The notes under the pieces are model-generated. The model was not told the DNA's origin. It ran no database searches and worked only from the letters and a program-made list of their open reading frames with translations. A stretch of 64,000 nucleotides of DNA from JAFARE01 sp963777285. GTDB taxonomy: Bacteria > Chloroflexota > Dormibacteria > Aeolococcales > Aeolococcaceae. This document shows, piece by piece, positions 23,889-31,327 of the stretch (within the stretch, counting starts at the first letter, position 1; the number at the start of each line of letters is the position of its first letter). Position numbers and translations under genes: made by a program. The stretch is from the NCBI GenBank assembly GCA_963777285.1, contig CAVZPR010000002.1, positions 62,001-126,000 of the forward strand, in the 5' to 3' direction.

Positions 23889-24266
23889 CTATATAGCGAC
23901 CTGGCGCCATGGAAAACCGGAAGCGATAAAGGTCGCCGTGGCAGAAGGATCGCATGCGAGGGCGTTTCCGCGAGTGAGGTCGAGCTCGGCGACTGGTGCC
24001 CACCGTCCCGTCAGCTCATCCACATCCGTGACGAAACACATTCGCGAAGCGACAGCTGCTCTGCCCGTGTGTGCAACCTCCACGGGTAGATAGGTATCCT
24101 CGCCGGTCCCGCAGACGATCAACGCGCGCTCCAGCCCGGGCGCCGGCCCATCCAAGAGGATGTCCGGCTCGAGGACAGGTCCGTCTCGGTCGCGAACGAC
24201 ATCCGCGTCACCGAAGGCGACGGTGCCGGCATCGACACCAATAGAGCCAATCGCCTCCCACTCCAT
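23889..24266 (-). CDS. Conserved hypothetical protein (125 aa)
   Basis: The protein begins MEWEAIGSIGVDAGTVAFGD and continues with short beta-strand segments (PVEVAHTGRAAVASRMCFVT, WAPVAELDLTRGNALACDP). The 'IGxIGVDAG' opening recalls small proteins of the DUF4241-like/phenotype-unknown group found in many phyla, but I am not certain. It starts 22 bases after the stop of the upstream minus-strand gene, so the two form an operon. A longer reading to 24353 overlaps that gene and is less likely. The C-terminus (FIASGFPWRQVAI) may be altered by the island edge. Confidence 0.5.
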   Translation of the reverse strand: MEWEAIGSIGVDAGTVAFGDADVVRDRDGPVLEPDILLDGPAPGLERALIVCGTGEDTYLPVEVAHTGRAAVASRMCFVTDVDELTGRWAPVAELDLTRGNALACDPSATATFIASGFPWRQVAI

Positions 24267-24288
24267 GTCGCGTAGTGGGTCGGTGAGC

Positions 24289-24621
24289 TCAGGCGGCTGC
24301 GGGCGAGTCAATCCGGCGGCGATTGATGAGGAGCATTTCGTCGAGCGGCTCACCCATGGTCCAGTATTGCTTTCCGTCGAGCATCAAGTACGTATGATGG
24401 TAGCGTGGCACCGTGGAGCCCTTGGGCCACGGCTCCACGGTCCCCTCAGCTCGGATCATTCGCACGACGGCATCGAACTCAGTCGCCAAGTCGGAGCGCC
24501 AGCGCCGCAGCGTGCACTCGTGCGGCCACTGCGGCATCGTCTTGGCGAATTGCCAGCGCACAGCGGCGCTGTAGTCGCGCGCGTTCTCGAGGCTGAAGTC
24601 CACAGTTGGAGCATGGCCCAT
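24289..24621 (-). CDS. Conserved hypothetical protein (110 aa)
   Basis: The compact protein has a strong conserved look: PQWPHECTLRRWRSDLATEF, VRMIRAEGTVEPWPKGSTV, PRYHHTYLMLDGKQYWTMGE and PLDEMLLINRR. I recall similar stand-alone proteins in many environmental genomes, without function. It is the first gene of a two-gene minus-strand unit. It diverges from the nuclease-like gene with about 95 bp between starts. Confidence 0.6.
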   Translation of the reverse strand: MGHAPTVDFSLENARDYSAAVRWQFAKTMPQWPHECTLRRWRSDLATEFDAVVRMIRAEGTVEPWPKGSTVPRYHHTYLMLDGKQYWTMGEPLDEMLLINRRRIDSPAAA

Positions 24622-24715
24622 CTCGGCGACAGCAGCATGTCGCTTGGCGGCATGCGCGCCGGCGGGCTATGCTGCCGACCCTGATGAGGAGCGAACGTCG
24701 GCGAGGCTGCCGGCG

Positions 24716-25804
24716 GTGACCGAGTCCGATTTGGGGCGGCTCTACAAGTATGCGAAGGGCGATCTGCAGGTCGCCCTGGAGAACTTCACCACCGAAACGC
24801 TGCGCATCGCGATCAAAGAGGACCCCGTACCGATGTTGGAGGCGTTAGCCACGCTGCAACCAGCCTGGGCCGCGGAGCACGGATTGCGCCGGCTTAAGTG
24901 GCGTGCGCGCAGCCAGGTACAGCTTCCGCCCAGCGGTTGGCTCGACCTGGTCATCGAGGTGTTGGATAACGGCAGTCGAGTCCAAGCCGAGGTCTGGATC
25001 GAGGTGAAGATCGGCGCAGGGGAGTCCGGCGACCAACTCGATTTCTACCTTGCCCAGTCATTGCTGCGAGGACGTCCGGTGCTGGTCATGACTCTGGCAA
25101 AACATCCGGTACGCAGCTGTGTGCCAAATCTCACTTGGAGCGTCCTTTACCAGAAGGCGCGGCGCGGCCGGCCGGACTCGCGCAGCTGGCAGCAGCATCC
25201 GGGTTGGAAGGATTTCTGTCTGTTCTTAGAGGAGGAACACGTGACCAATGACGAGCTGGGCCCGATCACGGATCTTGAGGCAGCCTCGCTGGGACCCGCT
25301 CACCAGCTGATCGGCAAGGTCGGCGAGGTTGTGAAGACGGTACAGACCAGAGTCACCACGATGATTCCGGAGCTGAGCAAGACGAAGTACGCCGACGATG
25401 CGAAGCTGGTGAACTCCCTGGCGATTCGGTTCGTGTCGAACGGCGAGATGATCGGAGCCAACGGACCGCTTGGCTACGGCCTCATGTGGGAGGACGGTAC
25501 CGCCTACTGGAAGATGGCGCTGGATGCAGGACTGGGCAATTTCACGATCTCGCAGACGGACGCAAGACGAAAGGTGGCGGCGGAAGCCGCACCGACGCTT
25601 GGAGATGGCTGGATTTCTCCGCCGGCCGGGCGCACGCTCCTCGTCACCCGGGTGCGCGCAGCGGCCCTCGAGTCCCACGAGGCGGTGCTGCGGTGGATGG
25701 ACCTGCGACTCGAGGAGCTAGCAAATTCAGGGCTGCTAGGTCGCATCACGAGCACCTTAGCCGCCCAGGCTCCGGGAGTGCCGAGTGCAGGAGAGTTGGC
25801 GTAG
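24716..25804 (+). CDS. PD-(D/E)XK-type nuclease-like protein (362 aa)
   Basis: Residues about 15-165 contain the core of the PD-(D/E)XK fold: a helix with NFTTETLRIAIKEDPVPMLE, a strand GWLDLVIEVLDN supplying the Asp, a strand EVWIEVKIGAGESGDQLDFY supplying ExK and a following Gln. The rest (residues 170-362) is a separate domain of unknown type. The GTG at 24716 (VTESDLGRLYKY) is favoured; an ATG at 24644 would add 24 residues of poor quality. It lies inside the tRNA-Thr island with no methylase beside it, so a stand-alone restriction or defence effector is plausible, not shown. Confidence 0.7.
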   Translation: MTESDLGRLYKYAKGDLQVALENFTTETLRIAIKEDPVPMLEALATLQPAWAAEHGLRRLKWRARSQVQLPPSGWLDLVIEVLDNGSRVQAEVWIEVKIGAGESGDQLDFYLAQSLLRGRPVLVMTLAKHPVRSCVPNLTWSVLYQKARRGRPDSRSWQQHPGWKDFCLFLEEEHVTNDELGPITDLEAASLGPAHQLIGKVGEVVKTVQTRVTTMIPELSKTKYADDAKLVNSLAIRFVSNGEMIGANGPLGYGLMWEDGTAYWKMALDAGLGNFTISQTDARRKVAAEAAPTLGDGWISPPAGRTLLVTRVRAAALESHEAVLRWMDLRLEELANSGLLGRITSTLAAQAPGVPSAGELA

Positions 25805-26191
25805 CGAACCTCGATCGAGCGACCGAGTTCATCCGGCGCGGACTCCGCTGAATGCGGTGATCTGCTGCTGCACCGAGGAGGCCAGGTGGAGCAGGCTTCT
25901 CCGGGCCTCAAGACGCATTGGATGGGCAGGAGCGATGTTGCCACGCTGGCGTCCGGCGCTTTGAGGGATTCGACGAGGGAAGACCGGCGGGTGCTTGAGG
26001 TCGCCGCTCTAATCCCCTGGCAGCTGGTGATCGACATCGATATCCAGCGTTCGTTGGTGCGCGACGATCTTCGCGACACGAGGAGATCGGCGCCGTGGAG
26101 ACGTCGCAGCGTGCGATCGCCAGCGCGTGTGCTCGTGCGGTCCCGATCACATTCAGATCCTGCCTCAATCCCATTCCCCCCTCCTGCCACC
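25805..26191. other. Stretch without a convincing gene inside the tRNA-Thr island
   Basis: Both strands have open frames here (25886-26455 plus, 25504-26190 minus), but their translations are Arg/Ser-rich shadows and show no family. No RNA gene or strong hairpin stands out. It may hold remnants of a decayed gene. Confidence 0.35.
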
Positions 26192-26692
26192 TTAATGGTT
26201 GCCGACTTTAGCCAGCATCTGCTTGGTGTGGGCGATCACGGTGTCGGGGCCGCGAGGCCTGCGCTCTGTGAACTTGGGCGCGAGCTCCAGCCGGCGGAGC
26301 AGCGCTGGCTTGTTCGGAAACCGCACCAGGCTCATATAGGGGAAGGTGACCTCGATCGGTTCCTTCAAGCGGCAGTAGGTCTTCACGCGCAAGCCCCAAG
26401 CCGGCTTGCCCTGCAAATACGGCGCGAGTTGGTTCACCGACGATGCCGCCTCTAAGGCCATGCGCCGCTCGTTGGTGGCGGTGAACGGCTCGCTGCAGCC
26501 ATACGTCATGTAGCCGAGGATGGCGCCAGTGCCGGGTTTCCACGTGCGGGCGGTGGCGTAGAGCCAGATACGCGTCTCCTGGGGAGCGTGGAGCGGGTGC
26601 TTGCGCACCTCGTAGCGCTTCCACCCGGTGAGGATCTGCAGAGCGAACGTCTTCTCGATCGGCATGAGCCAGTCTTCTAGCTTGGCTGTCAT
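26192..26692 (-). CDS. ASCH/PUA-like domain protein (166 aa)
   Basis: The N-terminus shows the ASCH-domain pattern: an acceptor-side strand (IEKTFALQILTGWKRYEVRK) in which G.K.YE.R is the signature, then RIWLYATARTWKPGTGAILG. ASCH domains bind RNA or modified nucleotides, and one branch has nuclease activity. The ATG at 26692 overlaps the stop of the DUF7662-like gene (ATGA) and is preferred over a GTG-like start at 26719. The C-terminal half (FPYMSLVRFPNKPALLRRLE) is specific to this protein. It belongs to the island operon. Confidence 0.68.
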   Translation of the reverse strand: MTAKLEDWLMPIEKTFALQILTGWKRYEVRKHPLHAPQETRIWLYATARTWKPGTGAILGYMTYGCSEPFTATNERRMALEAASSVNQLAPYLQGKPAWGLRVKTYCRLKEPIEVTFPYMSLVRFPNKPALLRRLELAPKFTERRPRGPDTVIAHTKQMLAKVGNH

Positions 26693-26937
26693 GCCGAAGC
26701 CGCCGAGAAGCGGACCCACTCGCCAAGGCAGACCTCTTCAACCGTCCGTCCAGCATCCAACCATGCCCGGCATTCGACTTTCGCCGAGGGGTTGACCTCG
26801 TTGGCCCACCAGGCCCTGTGCTCGTGGGCGGAGCGTGGTAGCTCGCCAACGAGAGCGGTCATCTCCTGGAAAGTCAGTGTCAGCGACCGCTCTGGGTTAC
26901 GCTTCAGGCGATCGCGGAGTGGGTCGTACTTGGCCAT
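26689..26937 (-). CDS. DUF7662-like small protein (82 aa)
   Basis: The short protein MAKYDPLRDRLKRNPERSLT, LTFQEMTALVGELPRSAHEH, RAWWANEV and ARAWLDAGR-like CRAWLDAGRTVEEV follows a family of small winged-helix-like proteins that I know as DUF7662. The HRAWWAN and WLDAG boxes are the clearest marks. These proteins often sit with nuclease or RNA-binding genes in mobile DNA. It is the first gene of a two-gene unit with the ASCH-like gene. The start at 26937 is chosen since the family begins with MxKYDPL. Confidence 0.72.
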   Translation of the reverse strand: MAKYDPLRDRLKRNPERSLTLTFQEMTALVGELPRSAHEHRAWWANEVNPSAKVECRAWLDAGRTVEEVCLGEWVRFSAASA

Positions 26938-27122
26938 CGCGCGGGATTTTGCACTCACATGACCTCGAGTTTCAAGGCGTCGGGAAGCAGACCGAACGTT
27001 CGCGTGTCTTAGCGCGACGATCAGGCGATCCACCCCTCGGCCTTGCACTTGATCCGCTGCCACCTACACCGCAATCAGCTGGACGTGTTCTTCCACAGGT
27101 AGGCGTCCTCCTGAATTCACCA

Positions 27123-27148
27123 AGCCGACGGAAGGACTCGAACCACGA
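27123..27148. repeat. Degenerate third copy of the tRNA-Thr attachment sequence
   Basis: AGCCGACGGAAGGACTCGAA followed by CCACGA resembles the start of the 43-bp repeat (AGCCGGCGGAGGGAATCGAA then CCCACGA) with about four substitutions and one deletion. It lies 80 bp inside the intact tRNA end and suggests an older attachment site. Confidence 0.5.
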
Positions 27149-27226
27149 AATCTGACGCTCCGAACACTTTGGCTCATGTTGACGAGCGCGAGCGACGCGA
27201 CGATTGGTTCCTCGTCAGGAGCTTGA

Positions 27227-27269
27227 GAGCCGGCGGAGGGAATCGAACCCACGACCGACTGTTTACAAA
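27227..27269. repeat. Right copy of the 43-bp direct repeat (att site)
   Basis: Identical to 23638-23680 and part of the intact tRNA-Thr(TGT) gene. The two copies are 3,589 bp apart and delimit the island. Confidence 0.9.
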
Positions 27270-27299
27270 ACAGCTGCTCTACCGCTGAGCTACGCCGGC
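27228..27299 (-). tRNA. tRNA-Thr (anticodon TGT)
   Basis: The minus strand gives a 72-nt cloverleaf: acceptor GCCGGCG/CGCCGGC with discriminator T, D arm GCTC...GAGC, anticodon stem GCTGT/ACAGT around loop TTTGTAA and T loop TTCGATT. Anticodon TGT. The T stem has one T-T mismatch (GTGGG against CCCTC). Since the 3' half also exists at 23638, the mismatch could be a trace of the recombination event that brought in a new 3' half. No CCA is encoded. Confidence 0.92.
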
Positions 27300-27421
27300 T
27301 AGCGATGGATGTGAGTTTAGCGGCTCACCACGGATCGAAACAGCGGCGCCCAAACTTCCGCATGGCCGCGGTATCTGTGGCAGCCCCGCGTCTCTGCGGG
27401 ACGGAGGAGACTTAACCCCCA

Positions 27422-27964
27422 TCAGGCGTCATCGGGTTCCTCGCCGCGGCGCAGCATCTCGAGGCGGCGCCGCACGTCCGCGGTCATGTGGCTTTCGATG
27501 CGCCGGCTCGAATCCGCGTCGCGACGCGCGCGCTGCACCTCACTGGCCATGTCGGCAGCCGCACGCGAGACCTCCTCGTCCAGTGCACGCGCGCTCATCG
27601 TCGCGATGCCCATGGCGCCGACCAGCGCGCGCTGCAGGCGGTCATCCGTCGCGACCACAACGTCGCCTGCCTCGCCGCGGCGAGCCGCCTCGTTCGCCAG
27701 GCGCTCGATGACGTGGTCTGCCGACGCGGTGCGAGTCCCGTAACGCACCATGACTCCGTCGACGATCTCAGCCGAGGCGGTGGCGGCGTTGCGGCTATGG
27801 GCATCGAACACCACGGTCACGCTCACATCCTCGCGCGCAGCGTAGCCGGCGAGTGACTGCACGAGGAGGCGCCGCGCATCCTCGATGCCGCGCTCCTGCA
27901 GCGCGCGCTTGAGACGCGGCCACGCGTGCATGATGTTGTAGCCGTCGACGACCAGCGTGCGCAT
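27422..27964 (-). CDS. yacP: YacP-like NYN-domain RNase
   Basis: The 180-residue protein starts MRTLVVDGYNIMHAWPRLK, the standard opening of YacP/Rae1 NYN-PIN nucleases, with an Asp in the first strand, VTVVFDAHSRN in the second and VVVATDDRLQRAL in the fourth. Rae1-type enzymes cleave ribosome-associated mRNA. It is the last gene of the ispD-ispF-cysS-rlmB run, 19 bp after rlmB, an order also seen in Firmicutes and Actinobacteria. Confidence 0.88.
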   Translation of the reverse strand: MRTLVVDGYNIMHAWPRLKRALQERGIEDARRLLVQSLAGYAAREDVSVTVVFDAHSRNAATASAEIVDGVMVRYGTRTASADHVIERLANEAARRGEAGDVVVATDDRLQRALVGAMGIATMSARALDEEVSRAAADMASEVQRARRDADSSRRIESHMTADVRRRLEMLRRGEEPDDA

Positions 27965-27983
27965 GCCCGCAAGTGTGCGCCTC

Positions 27984-28718
27984 TCAGCGCGTGGTGAAGC
28001 CTCGCTGACGCAGCACCTCGTACAGCAGCACCGCGGCGCAGGCGCCGGCGTTGAGCGAGCCCACCCTGCCGAGCATGGGCAGCGCCACCAGCGCGTCGCA
28101 GTGCTGCTGCGTGCCGGGCCGGATGCCACTGCCCTCTGCGCCCACCACCAGCGCGACCGGCTGCGTGTAGTCGAAGGTGTCATACCGCTGCGCTGCGCCG
28201 GCGTCCAGACCGACGCGCCAGAGGCCGGCAGAGGCCAGCGCGTCGAGGGCCTGACCGAGGTTGCCGACGACGGCGGTGCGCACATGCTCCACCGCGCCGG
28301 CTGACGCCTTTGCGGCCGCGGGCGTGACCGCCGCGGCTCGGTGGCGCGAGAGCACCAACCCGTCGACCGCGCACGCCTCCGCGGTGCGCGCGATGGCGCC
28401 CAGGTTCTGTGGATCCTGTATGCCGTCCAGCACCAGCACCAACCCCGGCGAGCGCATGCCCCGCAGCAGCGCGTCGAGCGTGACCGGCTCGCGTGCGTGG
28501 AAGTAGCCGGCTACACCCTGGTGGTGCTCGGTGTGTGCGATGTCGTCGAGGCGGCGGCGGGGCGACGTCTCCACGACGATGCCACGAGCGCGCGCCGCTT
28601 CGAGGATCTCGTGCAGCCGCGCATCGCTGCGCACCCCCTCGGCGACCACGATCTTGCGCGCCTGCCGCCCGGCTCGCACCGCCTCGAGCACCGGGTTGCG
28701 CCCGTAGAGGATGTCCAC
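27984..28718 (-). CDS. rlmB: 23S rRNA (guanosine-2'-O-)-methyltransferase, SpoU/TrmH type
   Basis: The 244-residue protein begins DILYGRNPVLEAV after the initiator. It has an N-terminal substrate-binding domain (to residue about 75), then the SPOUT domain with LDGIQDPQNLGAIARTAEAC (motif 1), VALVVGAEGSGIRP (motif 2) and LPMLGRVGSLNAGACAAVLL (motif 3, knot). It modifies the 2251-region guanosine in 23S rRNA. The GTG at 28718 lies 7 bases after the cysS stop. A longer open frame inside cysS is not used. Confidence 0.92.
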   Translation of the reverse strand: MDILYGRNPVLEAVRAGRQARKIVVAEGVRSDARLHEILEAARARGIVVETSPRRRLDDIAHTEHHQGVAGYFHAREPVTLDALLRGMRSPGLVLVLDGIQDPQNLGAIARTAEACAVDGLVLSRHRAAAVTPAAAKASAGAVEHVRTAVVGNLGQALDALASAGLWRVGLDAGAAQRYDTFDYTQPVALVVGAEGSGIRPGTQQHCDALVALPMLGRVGSLNAGACAAVLLYEVLRQRGFTTR

Positions 28719-28725
28719 AGCTGTT

Positions 28726-30153
28726 TCAGGCGCGACGCCAGCGCTGCCCCGCCGGTGTGTCCTCGACCAGGATGCGGCGCGACGCGAGCTCGTCGCGGAG
28801 CCTGTCGGACTCCTGCCACTGCTTCGCCGCTCGGGCGCGCTCACGCGCCTCCAGCAGGTCGCGCTCCGCAGCGGCAAGCTCACCGCCGCGACGCCCTTCG
28901 CGGTCCAGCAGCGGGAAGACTCCGAGCACGTCGTCGACGCCTTCGAGCATGTCGCGCAGCGCCTCACCGGTGGTGGCGACGACGCGCGCACCGTCGAGCA
29001 CCCGGTTGATCTCGCGCAGCGACGCGAACACGGACCCCATCGCCTCGGGGAGGTTGAGGTCGTCGTCCATCGCCTCGTCGAATCCGTTGCGCGCCTGGCG
29101 CACCGCGGTGAGCACGGCGCGGTCCGCGCCGGACTCGTCCTCCGCCGGGGTCAGATCGGCGACGCGAGCACGGAACTCCGCCAGCCGCTCCACCGCCTCG
29201 GTCGCGGCCGCCAGCGGCTCATCCGAGTAGTTGAGCGGCTTGCGATAGTGGGCCGACGCGGCCAGCATGTAGCGCAGCGCGGGCACGCGCGCGCCCTCGG
29301 CGATGACCTCGGGCACCGTGAGGAAGTTGCCCTGGCGCTTGGCCATCTTCTCCCCCGCGATTCGCAGATGTGCGCTGTGTGCCCAGAGGCGCACGAACTG
29401 CTCACCGGTTGCGGCCTCGGACTGCGCGATCTCGTTCTCGTGATGCGGGAAGATGTTGTCGACGCCGCCGCAGTGGATGTCGATCGTCTCGCCGAGCAGC
29501 GCCATGCTCATCGCCGAGCATTCGATGTGCCAGCCGGGTCGCCCGCGGCCGATGCGCGTGTCCCAGCCGATCTCCTCCGCAGCCGCGGACTTCCACAAAG
29601 CGAAGTCGCGCACGTCCTCCTTGGTGTAGTCGTCCGCGTCCACGCGGCCGCCGGCACCCGCCACCAGCCCCTCGGCGCTGGCCCCGCTGAGCCTCCCGTA
29701 CTGGGGAAACGCCGCGATGTGGAAGTAGTAGCTGCCGTCGCTGCGGTACGCGGCGCCACGCCGCGCCAGCCGCTCCACGAGGTCCACCATCTGCGGGATG
29801 TACTCGGTGGCGCGGGGATAGTGGTGCGCCGGGCGGATGCCCAGCGCGTCGCGGTCCTCGTAGAACGCCGCCACCCAGGTCTGCGTCTCCTGTTCCAGGG
29901 TATTGCCGTGCGTCCTCGCGTTGTGGATGATGCGGTCGTCCACGTCGGTGAGGTTCATGACGTGGGTCACGCGCTCGAAACGCCGCTCCAGCCAGCGGCG
30001 CAGCACGTCCTCGAAGATGAACGTGCGCATGTTGCCGATGTGCACCCGGTTCCACACCGTCGGACCGCACGTGTAGAGGCGCAGGTGGCCGGGCTGCTGC
30101 GGTTCGACGGCGACGAGCCGGCGGCTCATCGTGTCGTGCAGGCGCAGCGTCAC
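28726..30153 (-). CDS. cysS: Cysteinyl-tRNA synthetase
   Basis: The 475-residue enzyme attaches Cys to tRNA-Cys. The zinc/HIGH region is LYTCGPTVWNRVHIGNMRTF near residue 26; the other zinc ligands are in WHIECSAMSM and IDIHCGGVDNIFPHHENEIA. The KMSKS loop is GEKMAKRQGNFLTV near residue 268. The length and C-terminal anticodon-binding helices fit the family. The ATG overlaps the ispF stop by 4 bases. There is no sign of damage. Confidence 0.96.
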   Translation of the reverse strand: MTLRLHDTMSRRLVAVEPQQPGHLRLYTCGPTVWNRVHIGNMRTFIFEDVLRRWLERRFERVTHVMNLTDVDDRIIHNARTHGNTLEQETQTWVAAFYEDRDALGIRPAHHYPRATEYIPQMVDLVERLARRGAAYRSDGSYYFHIAAFPQYGRLSGASAEGLVAGAGGRVDADDYTKEDVRDFALWKSAAAEEIGWDTRIGRGRPGWHIECSAMSMALLGETIDIHCGGVDNIFPHHENEIAQSEAATGEQFVRLWAHSAHLRIAGEKMAKRQGNFLTVPEVIAEGARVPALRYMLAASAHYRKPLNYSDEPLAAATEAVERLAEFRARVADLTPAEDESGADRAVLTAVRQARNGFDEAMDDDLNLPEAMGSVFASLREINRVLDGARVVATTGEALRDMLEGVDDVLGVFPLLDREGRRGGELAAAERDLLEARERARAAKQWQESDRLRDELASRRILVEDTPAGQRWRRA

Positions 30154-30659
30154 AGCGGGGCGAGCAGCACCGTCGCGGAGGCGGCGACGCCGTCGCCACG
30201 GCCCGCGAATCCCATTCCGTCGGTGGTTGTGGCGCCGACCACGACCGTTCCGTGGGCGACACTGAGCGCGTCCGCGAGCGCCTCCTCCATGGCCGCGAGG
30301 TGCGAGGACAGGCGCGGCTCCTCGGCCACCGCCACCACGTGCGCCGACAACAGCGCCCAGCCGGACTCGCGAAGCTTCGCGGCCACGCGCGTCAGCAGAT
30401 CGACACCCGCGGAGTCCTTCCAGCGCGGATCGGTCGAGGGGAAGTGGCGGCCCAGGTCGCCAAGCCCCGCGGCGCCCAGGCAGGCGTCAGCGAGCGCGTG
30501 CGCGACCGCGTCGCCGTCGGAGTGTCCCATGAGCCCGCGGTCGTACGGGATGTGCACGCCGCCGAGCATGAAGGGACGCCGCGGCACGTAGCGGTGCGCG
30601 TCGATGCCGTGGCCGATGCGCAGCCGCGGTTCGTTCACGAGCAGCCCCGGTTCGCTCAT
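30150..30659 (-). CDS. ispF: 2-C-methyl-D-erythritol 2,4-cyclodiphosphate synthase
   Basis: A 169-residue MEP-pathway enzyme making the cyclic diphosphate from CDP-ME 2-phosphate. The metal site RIGHGIDAHRYVP (Asp and His), the signature LMGHSDGDAVAHALADACLG and the C-terminal ATTTDGMGFAGRGDG are present. It overlaps ispD upstream and cysS downstream by 4 bases each, so the three are translated as a coupled unit. Confidence 0.95.
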   Translation of the reverse strand: MSEPGLLVNEPRLRIGHGIDAHRYVPRRPFMLGGVHIPYDRGLMGHSDGDAVAHALADACLGAAGLGDLGRHFPSTDPRWKDSAGVDLLTRVAAKLRESGWALLSAHVVAVAEEPRLSSHLAAMEEALADALSVAHGTVVVGATTTDGMGFAGRGDGVAASATVLLAPL

Positions 30660-31327
30660 GCGCCCGCCGCAAGAAGGGCGCGCAGCACCACCAGGTCGTG
30701 CGCCTGCGTCACCTTGAAGTTGCGCGGATCGCCGGCGACGACGGCGACGCGTTGCCCCATGCGCTCCACCAGGTACGCGTCGTCGTCGCCCTCGGCGTCC
30801 TCCTCGTGCGCGATCTCGTGGGCTCGCGTCAGCAAGAACGTGGCGAAGGCTTGCGGCGTCTGCGTGGCGATCAGCTCGCCGCGCGGCAGCGTCTCCACCA
30901 CGTGATCACCCGCGACGCGCTTGACCGTGTCCACGATCGGCACGCCCGCGGTGGCGGCATCGTGCGTCTCGGCCGCGGCGACGACGTCGCGGAAGAGCTG
31001 CGCACTGACCAGTGGCCGCGCCGCGTCGTGCACGCAGACGTGGTCGTGGGCGCCACAGCGCTGCAGCGCGAGGCGCACGGTGTCCTGGCGGCGATCACCG
31101 CCGGCGAGCGTCTCGATCTCCGCGAACCCTGCATCCGACAGCAGCGTTCGCGCGCTGTCCCATCGTTCCTCGGGCGCGGCGATGACCACGGCGTCGAAGC
31201 ATGCCGCATCGGCGGCTGCGGCGACGGTGAGGGCCAGCAGAGGCCGCCCGCCGATGTCTACCCAGAGCTTGTCCTGCCCCATCCTCACACCGCGTCCGAA
31301 CGCGGGGAGGATCAGCGCGACGCTCAG
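30656..31327 (-). CDS. ispD: 2-C-methyl-D-erythritol 4-phosphate cytidylyltransferase, probable CTG start
   Basis: The enzyme couples MEP to CTP in the non-mevalonate pathway. Motifs are LILPAFGRGVRMGQDK (CTP loop, usually PAAGxGxRMG), VCVHDAARPLVS and AGVPIVDTVKRV. The first ATG (31288) would delete the strand and loop that bind CTP. No ATG, GTG or TTG exists upstream in frame, but a CTG at 31327-31325 overlaps the stop of the upstream PIN-TRAM gene (CTGA), the same 4-base overlap as the next genes. I therefore place the start there (223 residues). The Ala-to-Phe change in the loop is unusual. Confidence 0.85.
   Translation of the reverse strand: MSVALILPAFGRGVRMGQDKLWVDIGGRPLLALTVAAAADAACFDAVVIAAPEERWDSARTLLSDAGFAEIETLAGGDRRQDTVRLALQRCGAHDHVCVHDAARPLVSAQLFRDVVAAAETHDAATAGVPIVDTVKRVAGDHVVETLPRGELIATQTPQAFATFLLTRAHEIAHEEDAEGDDDAYLVERMGQRVAVVAGDPRNFKVTQAHDLVVLRALLAAGA

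Noticed and set aside
25886..26455. 189-codon plus-strand frame in the tRNA-Thr island
   Set aside because: It overlaps the ASCH-like gene in antisense and its own sequence is Arg/Ser-rich with no family.
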